A DNA stretch of 12,882 nucleotides from an uncultured Eubacteriales bacterium (GCA_902790885.1 CADATR010000036.1:1-12882), one strand, 5' to 3'; counted from the first letter of the stretch, positions 1 through 9,165 are shown. Made by a program: numbers and translations. The notes: generated by a model not told the origin, from the letters alone.

Positions 1-240
1 ATGATCGATGCCGGTATCAGTGACGGGGATCTCGTCCTGATCCGGCAGACAAAGGATGCCGAAGATGGGGATATCGTTGTTGCTCTTGTCGATAATGAGA
101 ACACGCTGAAGCGGTTTTATCGGGATCCAGAGAACCATTGCATTCGGCTGCATCCGGAGAATAAGAGCATGAAGGACCTGATCGTTTCGGAATGCGAGAT
201 CCAGGGTGTAGCTGTCGATGTGATCAAGGCTTTAAGGTAA
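1..240 (+). CDS. lexA: LexA-type repressor, C-terminal part (5' truncated by window edge)
   Basis: This is the C-terminal half of a LexA/S24-family self-cleaving repressor, which holds SOS genes off until RecA filaments trigger autocleavage. The first visible residues, MIDAGISDGDLVLI, match the LexA segment that directly follows the catalytic serine (S-M-x-x-A/D-GI-x-DGD), so the nucleophile and the DNA-binding domain lie upstream of the window. The catalytic lysine is visible in TLKRFYRD (about residue 38 of the fragment), as is the LHPEN strand (about residues 50-54). The first ATG is therefore an internal methionine, not the start. The gene ends in GVAVDVIKALR, the usual LexA C-terminal strand. 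A shorter S24 regulator of phage type is possible because the N-terminus is not seen. No terminator is obvious downstream, so read-through toward metA is possible. Confidence 0.85.
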   Translation: MIDAGISDGDLVLIRQTKDAEDGDIVVALVDNENTLKRFYRDPENHCIRLHPENKSMKDLIVSECEIQGVAVDVIKALR

Positions 241-392
241 GCCGATGACCATATCTGCCGTTCCGCATTGTGTGGTGTTTGGCAGCACGTCGGAAAAGCC
301 GGTGCGGAAGAATTCAGGAGGGAGTTCTTTCCCTTTCTTCTTTCTGGAAGTAACGTTGGTTTTGGATCGTAAATCGGAGGGAAGATCTTATT

Positions 393-662
393 ATGAGGGA
401 GACGGAATCCAGAATGGGCTACATTGCCAGCTGCTGCTATTGTGGCTCATTCCTTCAGGAAACCAAGGGAGATTGCTGCACAAGGGTGATCTGTCCGAAG
501 TGCGGCCGGCAGATGGTTGTGATTATCAGGAAGGGGAAGGTGACAACGTTTATGGACCGGAGAAGCGAGACAAGGAGCGAGGCAGATCCGGGACAGGAGA
601 AGTCAATCAATGCCGATCAAGATACAGAACGATCTTCCGGTCAAAAAGATACTGGAGGATGA
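393..662 (+). CDS. Small putative zinc-ribbon protein overlapping metA start
   Basis: I do not recognise this 89-residue ORF as a named protein. Its first half has two Cys pairs of zinc-ribbon type: CCYCG (C14 and C17) and CPKCG (C34 and C37), separated by a CC pair at 28-29 and followed by a beta-type stretch, QMVVIIRKGKVTTF (40-53). Mu Com-like regulators and many small clostridial proteins look like this. A GGAGG lies 12 nt before ATG 393, a rather long spacing; Met8 at 414 is another possible start. The second half (from about residue 55) is charged, low in complexity and overlaps the first 53 nt of metA in another frame, so it may be little conserved. It sits between lexA and metA on the same strand. 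Function unknown; it could be a zinc-dependent nucleic-acid or protein binder. Confidence 0.5.
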   Translation: MRETESRMGYIASCCYCGSFLQETKGDCCTRVICPKCGRQMVVIIRKGKVTTFMDRRSETRSEADPGQEKSINADQDTERSSGQKDTGG

Positions 663-1566
663 AAACATATTCGTAATGGATGAGAGCCGGGCGGTCTCTC
701 AGGATATAAGGCCACTTGAGATCGCCATTCTCAATCTCATGCCGCTGAAGGAAGATACCGAGCTTGACATACTCAGAGTCCTTTCGAATTTTCCTATTCA
801 GCTGGAGATCACATTCCTTACTACAGCAACTCACCGCGGCACTCACGTGGACAGATCCCATCTCAACAAATTCTATCAGACATTCAAAGACGTCAGGTAC
901 AAACGTTTTGACGGGCTGATCATCACAGGCGCCCCGGTGGAGCAGCTGGAATTCGAAGAAGTCAACTACTGGGACGAGCTTTGTCAGATATTTGAATGGT
1001 CGAAGACACATGTCTACTCCACATTCCACATATGCTGGGGAGCACAGGCAGGTCTTTACTACCACCATGGGATACAGAAGCGGATGCTGCCTGAAAAGCT
1101 GAGCGGTGTGTATCTTCACCGCGTCATTCACAGGAAGAAGATCCTGATGAGAGGAATGGATGATATATTCTTTGTTCCCCAGTCGAGATATACAGGTCTC
1201 GATGAAGAAAAAGTCAGAAGCAATCCTGAGCTCTATGTTGTTGCTGACAGTCCTGAGGCCGGTAGCTATCTGATCCTTGCTTACTCATCCAGGCAGGTGT
1301 TTGTTACAGGGCACTCGGAATATGACAGATATGACCTTGATAAAGAGTACAAGCGGGATCTCGCAAAGGGTCTGGACCCGGCCATCCCGGTCAACTACTA
1401 TCCGGGCGATGATCCGTCCAGGGAACCGATACTCTCCTGGCGTTCAAGCTCCAACTGCACCTATACAAACTGGCTGAATCTTGTGTACCAGGACACACCA
1501 TACGACCTCAGTGAGCTGAGACCGATCGAAGAAGACAGCTACCTCATAAAGAACACGCTTGAATAG
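610..1566 (+). CDS. metA: Homoserine O-acyltransferase MetA (predicted acetyl-CoA type)
   Basis: MetA activates L-homoserine with an acyl-CoA, the first committed step of methionine synthesis, in the cytosol. The 318-residue length is normal for the family. The catalytic residues fall at the canonical numbers: Cys142 in HICWGAQAGL, and His235 and Glu237 in GHSEYDR. Residue 111 is Glu (GAPVEQLEF), where E. coli MetA has Gly. Work on MetA homologues ties Glu111 to acetyl-CoA preference, so O-acetylhomoserine is the predicted product; this is inference. The start is supported by an AGGAGA about 8 nt upstream. The 5' end overlaps the preceding small zinc-ribbon ORF by 53 nt, so translation may be coupled. 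No SAM riboswitch or T-box is visible just upstream, where only about 370 nt separate metA from lexA. The gene ends at a hairpin terminator. Confidence 0.96.
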   Translation: MPIKIQNDLPVKKILEDENIFVMDESRAVSQDIRPLEIAILNLMPLKEDTELDILRVLSNFPIQLEITFLTTATHRGTHVDRSHLNKFYQTFKDVRYKRFDGLIITGAPVEQLEFEEVNYWDELCQIFEWSKTHVYSTFHICWGAQAGLYYHHGIQKRMLPEKLSGVYLHRVIHRKKILMRGMDDIFFVPQSRYTGLDEEKVRSNPELYVVADSPEAGSYLILAYSSRQVFVTGHSEYDRYDLDKEYKRDLAKGLDPAIPVNYYPGDDPSREPILSWRSSSNCTYTNWLNLVYQDTPYDLSELRPIEEDSYLIKNTLE

Positions 1567-1589
1567 CCTGTATCATTACAAATTAAAAG

Positions 1590-1636
1590 CGCCAGAGCAG
1601 TACATAATGAATTGCTGCGCTCTGGCGTAATTTTTT
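1590..1636 (+). terminator. Intrinsic terminator after metA, probably bidirectional
   Basis: A 9-bp perfect stem (CGCCAGAGC at 1590-1598, GCTCTGGCG at 1619-1627) is followed by TAATTTTTT. On the opposite strand the stem is followed by CTTTTAATTT, so it can also stop the convergent MATE gene ending at 1638. Confidence 0.85.
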
Positions 1637-1637
1637 A

Positions 1638-2996
1638 TTAAATGCTTCTCTTTTTCCACTTACCTGAGAAGTAAAATATGAGTCCTATCCAGAGCGGTGT
1701 GAATCCCGCAAGAGCATCGCCAAACCAGAACCCGTAGTGCTTCATTCCCAGCACAAGCCCGAAAATCAGCGCCAGTCCTATTCTCATTACGATCCCGTCA
1801 AGAATGGCCGTTGCAAAATTTACCTTATAGTTGCCGCTTCCATTGATAAGGGCATTCATACCCGATCTGGATGCACTTCCGAAGAAAAGGACTATCGCGA
1901 TCGGAACAAACTTTATCCCGATCGCAATTACATCAGGTTCTTTTGTGAAAAGTCCGTATATCTGTTCCGGGAACATGAATATGAGAACAGAAAACACAGC
2001 TGCAAGTGTAACTGTAATGGAATAATCAGCTTTCATTATCCTGCCGACTCTGTCATAGTTTCCTGCGCCGATATTCTGTCCGACCATCGATGCTCCTGCG
2101 GTATTGAATGAGTTCGAAAGGGTATTCACCACGCTTGACATCTTATTCGCAATTCCGGCAAATGCTGACACCGCGACTCCGTATGAGTTAACGTATGCGT
2201 TTACGAACAACTTGGACAGATGAATTGAGGCTGATTTGATAGCCATCGGCACACCAAGTTTTAAAAGGCTGAGAAGCATCCCGCTGTCAATTCCCAGCAG
2301 TTCATCTCTGGCCAGAGTCAGTTCGTATTTCTGTTTATTCCTATAGATATATATGCTGCAGCCTGCAAATGAGAATGCCTGGCTGGCTACTGTAGCAAGC
2401 GCTGCACCTCCGCTGCCCATATTCATCACAATTACGAATACAATATCCAGAATAATGTTGCCAACAGCAGCAATAGCTATAAATATGAAAGGGCGGACTG
2501 AATCTCCCATTCCTCTCAGCACGGCACTCATCACATTGTAGCCATATATGAATATAAGTCCCGCCATTGTTACAGTAGCATAGCTGACTGCTTCTGAGAA
2601 AGCCTCCTGAGGAGTATTCATCAGGCTCAGAATCTGTGTCTTCATGGCCAGACAGCCAACACTTATCACAACACCGCATCCCATCAGAGACCACATCATA
2701 GTTCCGATGAATCTGCTGATTTTATCCTTCTGCCCTGATCCGATGTACTGTGAGATGATGATCTGTCCGGCGTTGCCGAATCCCATTGCGACAAATGTCA
2801 GGAAGCCTGTAACATCACCACCTACCGAGACCGCACTAAGACCGACCTTGCCCAGCTTCTGCCCTACGATAATCATGTCGACCATGTTGTATACAAGCTG
2901 CAGAAGGCTCGACAGAAACAGCGGAGTGGCGAATATCACCAGCTGCCGCGGTACGTTTCCGGTTGTGAAATCAGTGATGTTTTTTTCTTTTCGCAT
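1638..2996 (-). CDS. MATE family efflux transporter
   Basis: This is a cation-coupled multidrug and toxin extrusion (MATE) transporter of 452 residues, the usual length, with about 12 hydrophobic segments from residue 18 to 445. The N-terminal TTGNVPRQLVIFATPLFLSS and the early VDMIIVGQKLG are typical of the NorM/DinF-type bacterial branch. The mid-repeat sequence LRGMGDSVRPF (about 160-170) and the second-repeat GQNIGAGN are also family hallmarks. The start is fixed by GGAGGAG at 3003-3009, 6 nt before the ATG. A good sigma-A promoter lies just upstream, after the guaA terminator, so it appears to be transcribed alone. The substrate cannot be told from sequence. It is clearly a different subgroup from the second MATE gene in this window, and by eye it is more AT-rich than its neighbours. 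Confidence 0.93.
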   Translation of the reverse strand: MRKEKNITDFTTGNVPRQLVIFATPLFLSSLLQLVYNMVDMIIVGQKLGKVGLSAVSVGGDVTGFLTFVAMGFGNAGQIIISQYIGSGQKDKISRFIGTMMWSLMGCGVVISVGCLAMKTQILSLMNTPQEAFSEAVSYATVTMAGLIFIYGYNVMSAVLRGMGDSVRPFIFIAIAAVGNIILDIVFVIVMNMGSGGAALATVASQAFSFAGCSIYIYRNKQKYELTLARDELLGIDSGMLLSLLKLGVPMAIKSASIHLSKLFVNAYVNSYGVAVSAFAGIANKMSSVVNTLSNSFNTAGASMVGQNIGAGNYDRVGRIMKADYSITVTLAAVFSVLIFMFPEQIYGLFTKEPDVIAIGIKFVPIAIVLFFGSASRSGMNALINGSGNYKVNFATAILDGIVMRIGLALIFGLVLGMKHYGFWFGDALAGFTPLWIGLIFYFSGKWKKRSI

Positions 2997-3016
2997 AAAA
3001 TGCTCCTCCGGGACTT

Positions 3017-3045
3017 ATTCTATTCCTTTACATTTTATTTATCAA
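3017..3045 (-). promoter_or_regulatory. Putative sigma-A promoter of the MATE gene at 1638-2996
   Basis: On the minus strand, TTGATA (3040-3045) and TAGAAT (3017-3022) are separated by exactly 17 nt. The predicted start of transcription would lie about 13 nt before the ATG, just ahead of the GGAGGAG ribosome binding site. Sequence match only. Confidence 0.55.
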
Positions 3046-3124
3046 AGATCCTTTTGTTTTTAGATCAGGCCTTCTGGCAGGCAATAATAGCTGAAAATCT
3101 TTAAAACGCTTGGTTTTTGTCAAC

Positions 3125-3165
3125 AAAAAGGTCAGCTCCTGTTAGATCAACCTAACAGGAGCTGA
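3125..3165 (-). terminator. Intrinsic terminator of the guaB-guaA operon
   Basis: A perfect 14-bp stem (3132-3145 pairing with 3152-3165) with a 6-nt loop is followed, on the minus strand, by CC and five Ts (complement of 3125-3129). It lies 60 nt beyond the guaA stop and before the MATE promoter, so it separates the two transcription units. Confidence 0.93.
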
Positions 3166-3225
3166 TTTATGAATGAGTTCTTCTGTCACGTCAGAACGAC
3201 AGAGCCGCATATTGGGTAGCGGACC

Positions 3226-4197
3226 TTATTCCCACTCTATCGTGCTGACCGGCTTGTCCGAGATATCCCACATTACTCTGTTGACGCCCGGAACTGTCGC
3301 GATAATGCGGTCTCTCATGGTCTTAAGCATATCCCAAGGGATCTCCACTGATTCCGCCGTTACGGCATCTACCGTGTTGATGGCTCTGATGATAACAGGC
3401 CAGCCCATGTAGCGCCTGCCGTCCTTGATGCCTGTCGACTGAAGATCAGGGATAACAGCGAAGTACTGCCAAGGAACGTTCTCCATCTTGCCGATCTCCT
3501 CTCTTACGATCGCATCAGCCTCTCTGAGCGCCTCGAGCCTGTCTCTTGTGATAGCTCCGGTGCATCTTACGCCGAGTCCAGGGCCTGGGAACGGCTGTCT
3601 GTATACCATGCTGTCAGGAAGTCCGAGCGCTGATCCCACAACTCTTACCTCGTCCTTGTAGAGCAGCTTCACAGGCTCAACAAGCTCAAACTGAAGGTCT
3701 TCAGGAAGGCCGCCTACGTTGTGATGAGCCTTTACGCCGTCAGACTCGAGGATGTCAGGATAGATGGTTCCCTGTCCGAGGAAGGCGATGCCGTCGAGCT
3801 TAGCAGCCTCTTCAGCGAACACGTCGATAAATTCCTTGCCGATGATCTTGCGCTTGGTCTCAGGATCATCCACTCCCGCAAGCTTATCGAGGAATCTGTC
3901 GACAGCGTCTACGTAGATAAGATTGGCGCCGAGCTCTTCCCTGAACACCTTGATGACCATCTCAGGCTCGCCCTTGCGAAGGAGTCCGTGGTTTACATGA
4001 ACGCAGACCAGATTGTCTCCTATTGCCTTTATAAGCAGTGCAGCCACTACGCTCGAGTCAACGCCGCCCGAGAGAGCAAGAAGCACCTTCTTGTCTCCCA
4101 CCTGCGCCTTGATCTCAGCGAGCTGCTCCTCGATGAACTTGTCAGCGAGTGCACGTGTTGTGATACGTTCCATTGTTTCCGGTCTGACATTACCCAT
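3226..4197 (-). CDS. guaA: GMP synthetase, ATP-pyrophosphatase subunit only (no amidotransferase domain)
   Basis: This enzyme adenylates XMP and replaces the adenylate with ammonia to give GMP, the last step of guanine nucleotide synthesis. At 323 residues it is much shorter than the usual bacterial GuaA (about 510-525), lacking the N-terminal glutamine amidotransferase domain. What is present is complete: the PP-loop SGGVDSS (43-49), GQGTIYPDILES (141-152), HHNVGGLP (158-165), QPFPGPGLGVR (201-211) and the C-terminal dimerisation domain ending STIEWE. A GGAGG 8 nt before the ATG shows that this short form is the true start rather than a broken gene. The 55 nt to guaB upstream hold no room for the missing domain. 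Archaea split GuaA in the same way into two subunits. The glutaminase partner is therefore expected elsewhere, or the enzyme uses free ammonia; the window cannot decide. Confidence 0.93.
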   Translation of the reverse strand: MGNVRPETMERITTRALADKFIEEQLAEIKAQVGDKKVLLALSGGVDSSVVAALLIKAIGDNLVCVHVNHGLLRKGEPEMVIKVFREELGANLIYVDAVDRFLDKLAGVDDPETKRKIIGKEFIDVFAEEAAKLDGIAFLGQGTIYPDILESDGVKAHHNVGGLPEDLQFELVEPVKLLYKDEVRVVGSALGLPDSMVYRQPFPGPGLGVRCTGAITRDRLEALREADAIVREEIGKMENVPWQYFAVIPDLQSTGIKDGRRYMGWPVIIRAINTVDAVTAESVEIPWDMLKTMRDRIIATVPGVNRVMWDISDKPVSTIEWE

Positions 4198-4252
4198 TTT
4201 ATATACCTCCGTAAAACTCAGGTGAGTGAAATTAGCTTGATCAGTCGTAAGA

Positions 4253-5770
4253 TCAGTGGCCGCCGCCTGTGCTGCGCCCTGATACCTCCTTCAGGATGAC
4301 ATCGTGCGCTCCGCCTTCAACGATGCTGACTGCCGATACGAGAGTCAGCTTGGCGTTTTTATGGAAATCAGGGATCGTAAGGGATCCGCAGTTGCACATC
4401 GTGGATTTTACCTTTCCGAGCGACATCTGAACGTTGTCGTGGAGCGATCCCGCGTATGGCACGTATGAATCCACGCCCTCTTCAAACTTGAGGCCGGCGT
4501 CGCCGCCGAGGTCGTATCTCTGCCAGTTGCGGGCCCTTGCCGAGCCTTCGCCCCAGTATTCCTTTACGTATGTTCCGTTGAGCATGAGCTTCGCTGACGG
4601 TGACTCGTCGAATCTTGCAAAGTATCTGCCCAGCATTATGAAGTCGGCTCCCATGGCGAGTGCAAGCGTCATGTGGTAGTCATAAACGATTCCGCCGTCA
4701 GAGCAGATAGGCACATACACGCCCGTCTTTTTGAAGTACTCGTCTCTTGCCTGGGCAACTTCTATTACAGCTGAGGCCTGTCCGCGTCCGATGCCCTTCT
4801 GCTCACGTGTGATGCAGATTGATCCGCCGCCGATGCCTACCTTTACGAAATCAGCTCCGCAGTCAGCTAGGAAGTTGAATCCGTCAGCGTCCACTACGTT
4901 TCCGGCTCCAACCTTTACGCTGTCGCCGTAGTTGTCTCTGATCCACTTGAGAGTGGCAGCCTGCCATTCGGAGTAGCCCTCCGAGGAGTCGATAGTGAGT
5001 ATGTCCACTCCGGCATCGAGCAGTGCCGGAACTCTTTCCTTATAGTCTCTGGTATTGATGCCGGCTCCGACGATGTATCTCTTGTCCGCGTCAAGAAGTT
5101 CAAGAGGATGCTCCTTGTGGGAATCGTAGTCCTTGCGGAAAACGAATGATGTAAGCCTCTGATTATCATCGATTATAGGCAGCTGATTAACCTTGTTGTC
5201 CCAGATGAGGTCGTTCGCCTCGGAAAGAGTGATTCCCTCGCGTCCGTATACCATCTTGTCGAAAGGCGTCATAAACTCGGATACCTTTTCATCAAGGCTC
5301 ATGCGGGAGATCCTGTAGTCCTTGCTGGTTACGATACCGAGAAGCTTGCCGTCAGCCGTTCCGTCTTCAGTGATCGCGATCGTGGAGTGTCCCTTCGCGG
5401 CTTTGAGATCGAGCACGTCTTTAAGAGTGGCATCAGGTCTCAGGTTGGAATCGCTTGGCACAAAACCGGCCTTGTAGCTCTTGGCCTTTCTTACCATGGC
5501 CGCCTGGCTTGCAACGGACTGGGATCCGAAGATGAAGGAAATACCGCCTTCCTTCGCGAGAGCAACAGCCATGTTGTTGTCGGATACGGCCTGCATGACA
5601 GCTGAAGTCAGCGGAATATTCATCGTCAGAGCAGGCTCCTCGCCCTTCCTGTATCTGACTACCGGAGTCTTAAGCGATACGTTCTCCGGTCTTGCGTCCA
5701 TTCCCGAATATCCCGGAATGAGCAGGTATTCATTAAAAGTTCTTGATGGTTCCTTGAGGACAGTCGCCAT
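4253..5770 (-). CDS. guaB: IMP dehydrogenase, Tritrichomonas-like type
   Basis: IMP dehydrogenase oxidises IMP to XMP with NAD+, the rate-limiting step to GMP. The 505-residue protein has the TIM-barrel core interrupted by a CBS-pair region (about 112-222, with [11 protein letters not shown] and [10 protein letters not shown]). The active-site loop [17 protein letters not shown] carries Cys319. The mobile flap has [10 protein letters not shown] with Arg418-Tyr419, and Asp261 lies in [10 protein letters not shown]. These numbers equal those of the Tritrichomonas foetus enzyme, and long runs ([40 protein letters not shown]) match it as I recall it; typical bacterial GuaB reads differently there. 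The start has a AAAGAGGTG site upstream. guaA follows 55 nt later in the same operon, which ends at a strong terminator. The upstream region is rich in short palindromes that could be operators. Confidence 0.95.
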   Translation of the reverse strand: MATVLKEPSRTFNEYLLIPGYSGMDARPENVSLKTPVVRYRKGEEPALTMNIPLTSAVMQAVSDNNMAVALAKEGGISFIFGSQSVASQAAMVRKAKSYKAGFVPSDSNLRPDATLKDVLDLKAAKGHSTIAITEDGTADGKLLGIVTSKDYRISRMSLDEKVSEFMTPFDKMVYGREGITLSEANDLIWDNKVNQLPIIDDNQRLTSFVFRKDYDSHKEHPLELLDADKRYIVGAGINTRDYKERVPALLDAGVDILTIDSSEGYSEWQAATLKWIRDNYGDSVKVGAGNVVDADGFNFLADCGADFVKVGIGGGSICITREQKGIGRGQASAVIEVAQARDEYFKKTGVYVPICSDGGIVYDYHMTLALAMGADFIMLGRYFARFDESPSAKLMLNGTYVKEYWGEGSARARNWQRYDLGGDAGLKFEEGVDSYVPYAGSLHDNVQMSLGKVKSTMCNCGSLTIPDFHKNAKLTLVSAVSIVEGGAHDVILKEVSGRSTGGGH

Positions 5771-5800
5771 TTCGCACCTCTTTCTGTGTATTGATACAAA

Positions 5801-5922
5801 TTGTTAACTTGAATAAAAGTTAGTTATCTTTAACAAATCTGCTTTTTCTGCCGATTTGTCACATAATATCACGATATAAGCGACTATTAAAGCGATTTTC
5901 GTAAGTTAGAATTTACTAACTT
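5801..5922. promoter_or_regulatory. Palindrome-rich guaB / MATE intergenic region
   Basis: This AT-rich stretch between the divergent guaB and MATE genes contains TTGTTAA (5801-5807) and TTAACAA (5830-5836) as outer inverted arms. Inside them TAACTT (5805-5810) faces AAGTTAG (5817-5823), and a second inverted pair AAGTTAG (5903-5909) / CTAACTT (5916-5922) is followed by TTTT on the plus strand. I found no clear -35/-10 pair for guaB and no convincing purine riboswitch. Operators are the likeliest reading; the last pair could also be a weak plus-strand terminator. Confidence 0.4.
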
Positions 5923-5971
5923 TTTTAGCATTGGCGAGATACAAAACTGTCCCCTGCCAGCTCACTGATGA

Positions 5972-6000
5972 TTGTTATCGCTTTTGCTCTGTTGTAAAAT
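5972..6000 (+). promoter_or_regulatory. Putative sigma-A promoter of the MATE gene at 6026-7378
   Basis: TTGTTA (5972-5977), a 17-nt spacer and TAAAAT (5995-6000) lie just upstream of ATG 6026. Transcription would begin near 6007. This placement argues against translation from the in-frame TTG at 5972. Confidence 0.5.
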
Positions 6001-6025
6001 AAGCGTTGGCAAAAATAGGGTGATC

Positions 6026-7378
6026 ATGGAAAAAGAAAACGCATCAAACAGAATAGACCTGCTGAACGGAAGCATTGCCGGTGCGCTGTTCAGCCTCTCG
6101 CTTCCCATAATGGGAACGCAGTTCATAGGAATGGCATACAACTTGTTTGACACCATGTGGGTAGGACAGCTTGGAAATCAGGCTGTGACAGCAGTCGGTG
6201 TCGCGGGTTCTTTCATGTGGGTCGGTTCAGGTGTCGCCATGATACCTCAGATCGGCGGACAGATCATGACAGGCCAGTCCATAGGTGAAGGAAGCATAGA
6301 AAAAGCACGGCGCTATGCCGGAGCCGCCATCCGCCTCATGTTCATCATAATGTCGGCCTATGCCCTCGCATGCATATTGTTCAGGAATCAGCTCATACAC
6401 TACTTCAGGCTTCACGATCCCGGCACCGTCTCTTTTGCCGTATCATATCTGTCGATAGTATCGGCCGGCAACATCGTAATGGGATTCAACTATGTGATGC
6501 AGGGCCTTCTTACGGCAGCCGGCGACAGCAGGACTCCTTTCAAATATAACGCCGCGGGAGCGGGCCTTAATATAGTTCTCGATCCTGTTCTCATCTTCGG
6601 GCCAGGTCCCTTCCCTCAGCTCGGCGTCATAGGAGCCGCGGCCGCGACTGTTATCTCACAGTCTGCTTCAGCCCTGCTGTTTGCCCTCTTCATATGCAGG
6701 GACGACTATCTGTTCAAGGGATTCCGGCTTTTCGCAATGTCAGGGCACAGGGAGGCCATACGCATAATTAAGCTCGGCGCGCCTCCTGCCATATTCAACA
6801 TCGTCTACGCGGTCATCTCTATCGTGATCTCAAGGATCATCGTAACCTTCGGAGACGCCGCGGTTGCCGTACAGAGGATAGGCGGCCAGATAGAATCGGT
6901 GACATGGATGACATCAGAGGGCTTCTCGTACGCCATGAACTCATTCACCGCCCAGAACTACGGAGCAGAAAACTTTGACAGAGTCAAAAAAGGCTTCAAT
7001 ACAGGCACCGGCATTATGACGGTTTTCGGCGCGCTCGTCACCCTCATGCTGGTACTCGGAGCCGGCCCTCTGTTCGGGATATTCATACACGAGCCCGATG
7101 TGATAGCGGGCGGAGCGAACTACCTGAGAATAGTAGGCCTGTCACAGCTCTTCATGTGCTACGAAATGGCAACGACCGGCGCGTTCAACGGCATCGGCCA
7201 GACGAAGCTGCCGTCTATCACCGGCCTTGTACTGACAGTCGCGAGGATACCGATGTGCTGGCTTCTGATGCCTGTGCTCGGCATCAACGGAGTGTGGTGG
7301 GCGATATCCCTCTCGAGCATTATCAAAGGCGTACTGCTCCAGATACTCTTCCGCATCCGCCTCCGCAAACTGAACTAA
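6026..7378 (+). CDS. MATE family efflux transporter (second copy, different subgroup)
   Basis: A 450-residue membrane transporter of the MATE family with about 12 transmembrane segments. Signature stretches include LSLPIMGTQFIGMAYNLFDT near the N-terminus with MWVGQLG after it, GLLTAAGDSRTPF (about 158-170), FTAQNYGAENFDRV in the second half, and GTGIMTVFG. The frame is open from a TTG at 5972, but ATG 6026 begins the family-typical sequence, has a modest AGGGTGA just upstream, and has a promoter-like pair inside the longer version; I therefore use 6026. The ribosome binding site is weaker and closer than for neighbouring genes. It is divergent from guaB across about 250 nt and convergent with groEL. 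The substrate is unknown. It shares only family-level similarity with the MATE protein at 1638-2996, so it is not a recent duplicate. Confidence 0.92.
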   Translation: MEKENASNRIDLLNGSIAGALFSLSLPIMGTQFIGMAYNLFDTMWVGQLGNQAVTAVGVAGSFMWVGSGVAMIPQIGGQIMTGQSIGEGSIEKARRYAGAAIRLMFIIMSAYALACILFRNQLIHYFRLHDPGTVSFAVSYLSIVSAGNIVMGFNYVMQGLLTAAGDSRTPFKYNAAGAGLNIVLDPVLIFGPGPFPQLGVIGAAAATVISQSASALLFALFICRDDYLFKGFRLFAMSGHREAIRIIKLGAPPAIFNIVYAVISIVISRIIVTFGDAAVAVQRIGGQIESVTWMTSEGFSYAMNSFTAQNYGAENFDRVKKGFNTGTGIMTVFGALVTLMLVLGAGPLFGIFIHEPDVIAGGANYLRIVGLSQLFMCYEMATTGAFNGIGQTKLPSITGLVLTVARIPMCWLLMPVLGINGVWWAISLSSIIKGVLLQILFRIRLRKLN

Positions 7379-7379
7379 A

Positions 7380-7415
7380 AAGCTCCGGATCAGTTCTGAA
7401 ACTTATCCGGAGCTT
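7380..7415. terminator. Bidirectional terminator between MATE and groEL
   Basis: An 11-bp perfect stem (AAGCTCCGGAT at 7380-7390, ATCCGGAGCTT at 7405-7415) with a 14-nt loop. On the minus strand it is followed by TTTTTAG, a good U-tract for groEL transcripts. On the plus strand the tail CATTGTTTGCT is poor in Ts, so it acts best in the groEL direction. Confidence 0.75.
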
Positions 7416-7423
7416 CATTGTTT

Positions 7424-7524
7424 GCTCTTGAATATTACGAGCAAGAGGCTTTATCGGAGGAGCTCAGCCTCCGGAGATCAAGGTTCTCGACCTTACGGCA
7501 ACGCCGTGAGATCAGGAGAGAACC
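7424..7524 (-). other. Hairpin-rich 3' untranslated region of groEL
   Basis: Three more stems lie between the groEL stop and its terminator. A two-tier hairpin directly after the stop has an outer stem 7482-7488/7518-7524 (GGTTCTC/GAGAACC) and an inner stem 7492-7499/7503-7510 with one G-U pair. CGGAGG 7455-7460 pairs with CCTCCG 7468-7473. CTCTTG 7425-7430 pairs with CAAGAG 7442-7447. None has its own T-run. They may protect the mRNA 3' end. Confidence 0.5.

Positions 7525-9165
<1,641 letters not shown>

Noticed and set aside
245..676. 143-residue open frame downstream of lexA
   Set aside because: Its translation has no domain-like pattern and overlaps the more plausible zinc-ribbon frame and metA. 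It starts 4 nt after the lexA stop without a ribosome binding site.
3721..4299. 192-residue plus-strand frame opposite guaA
   Set aside because: It is the antisense of a strongly conserved enzyme gene and has no recognisable domain.
5801..5836. Rex operator upstream of guaB
   Set aside because: The half-sites TTGTTAA and TTAACAA are present but 22 nt apart instead of 4, so this is not a standard Rex site.
5771..5970. Purine (guanine) riboswitch before guaB
   Set aside because: I could not find the conserved three-way junction core or loop-loop sequences of purine riboswitches in the guaB leader on the minus strand.
5972..6025. Upstream TTG-initiated extension of the second MATE protein
   Set aside because: The added residues do not resemble the family N-terminus, and a promoter-like TTGTTA-N17-TAAAAT occupies the stretch. 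ATG 6026 is preferred.
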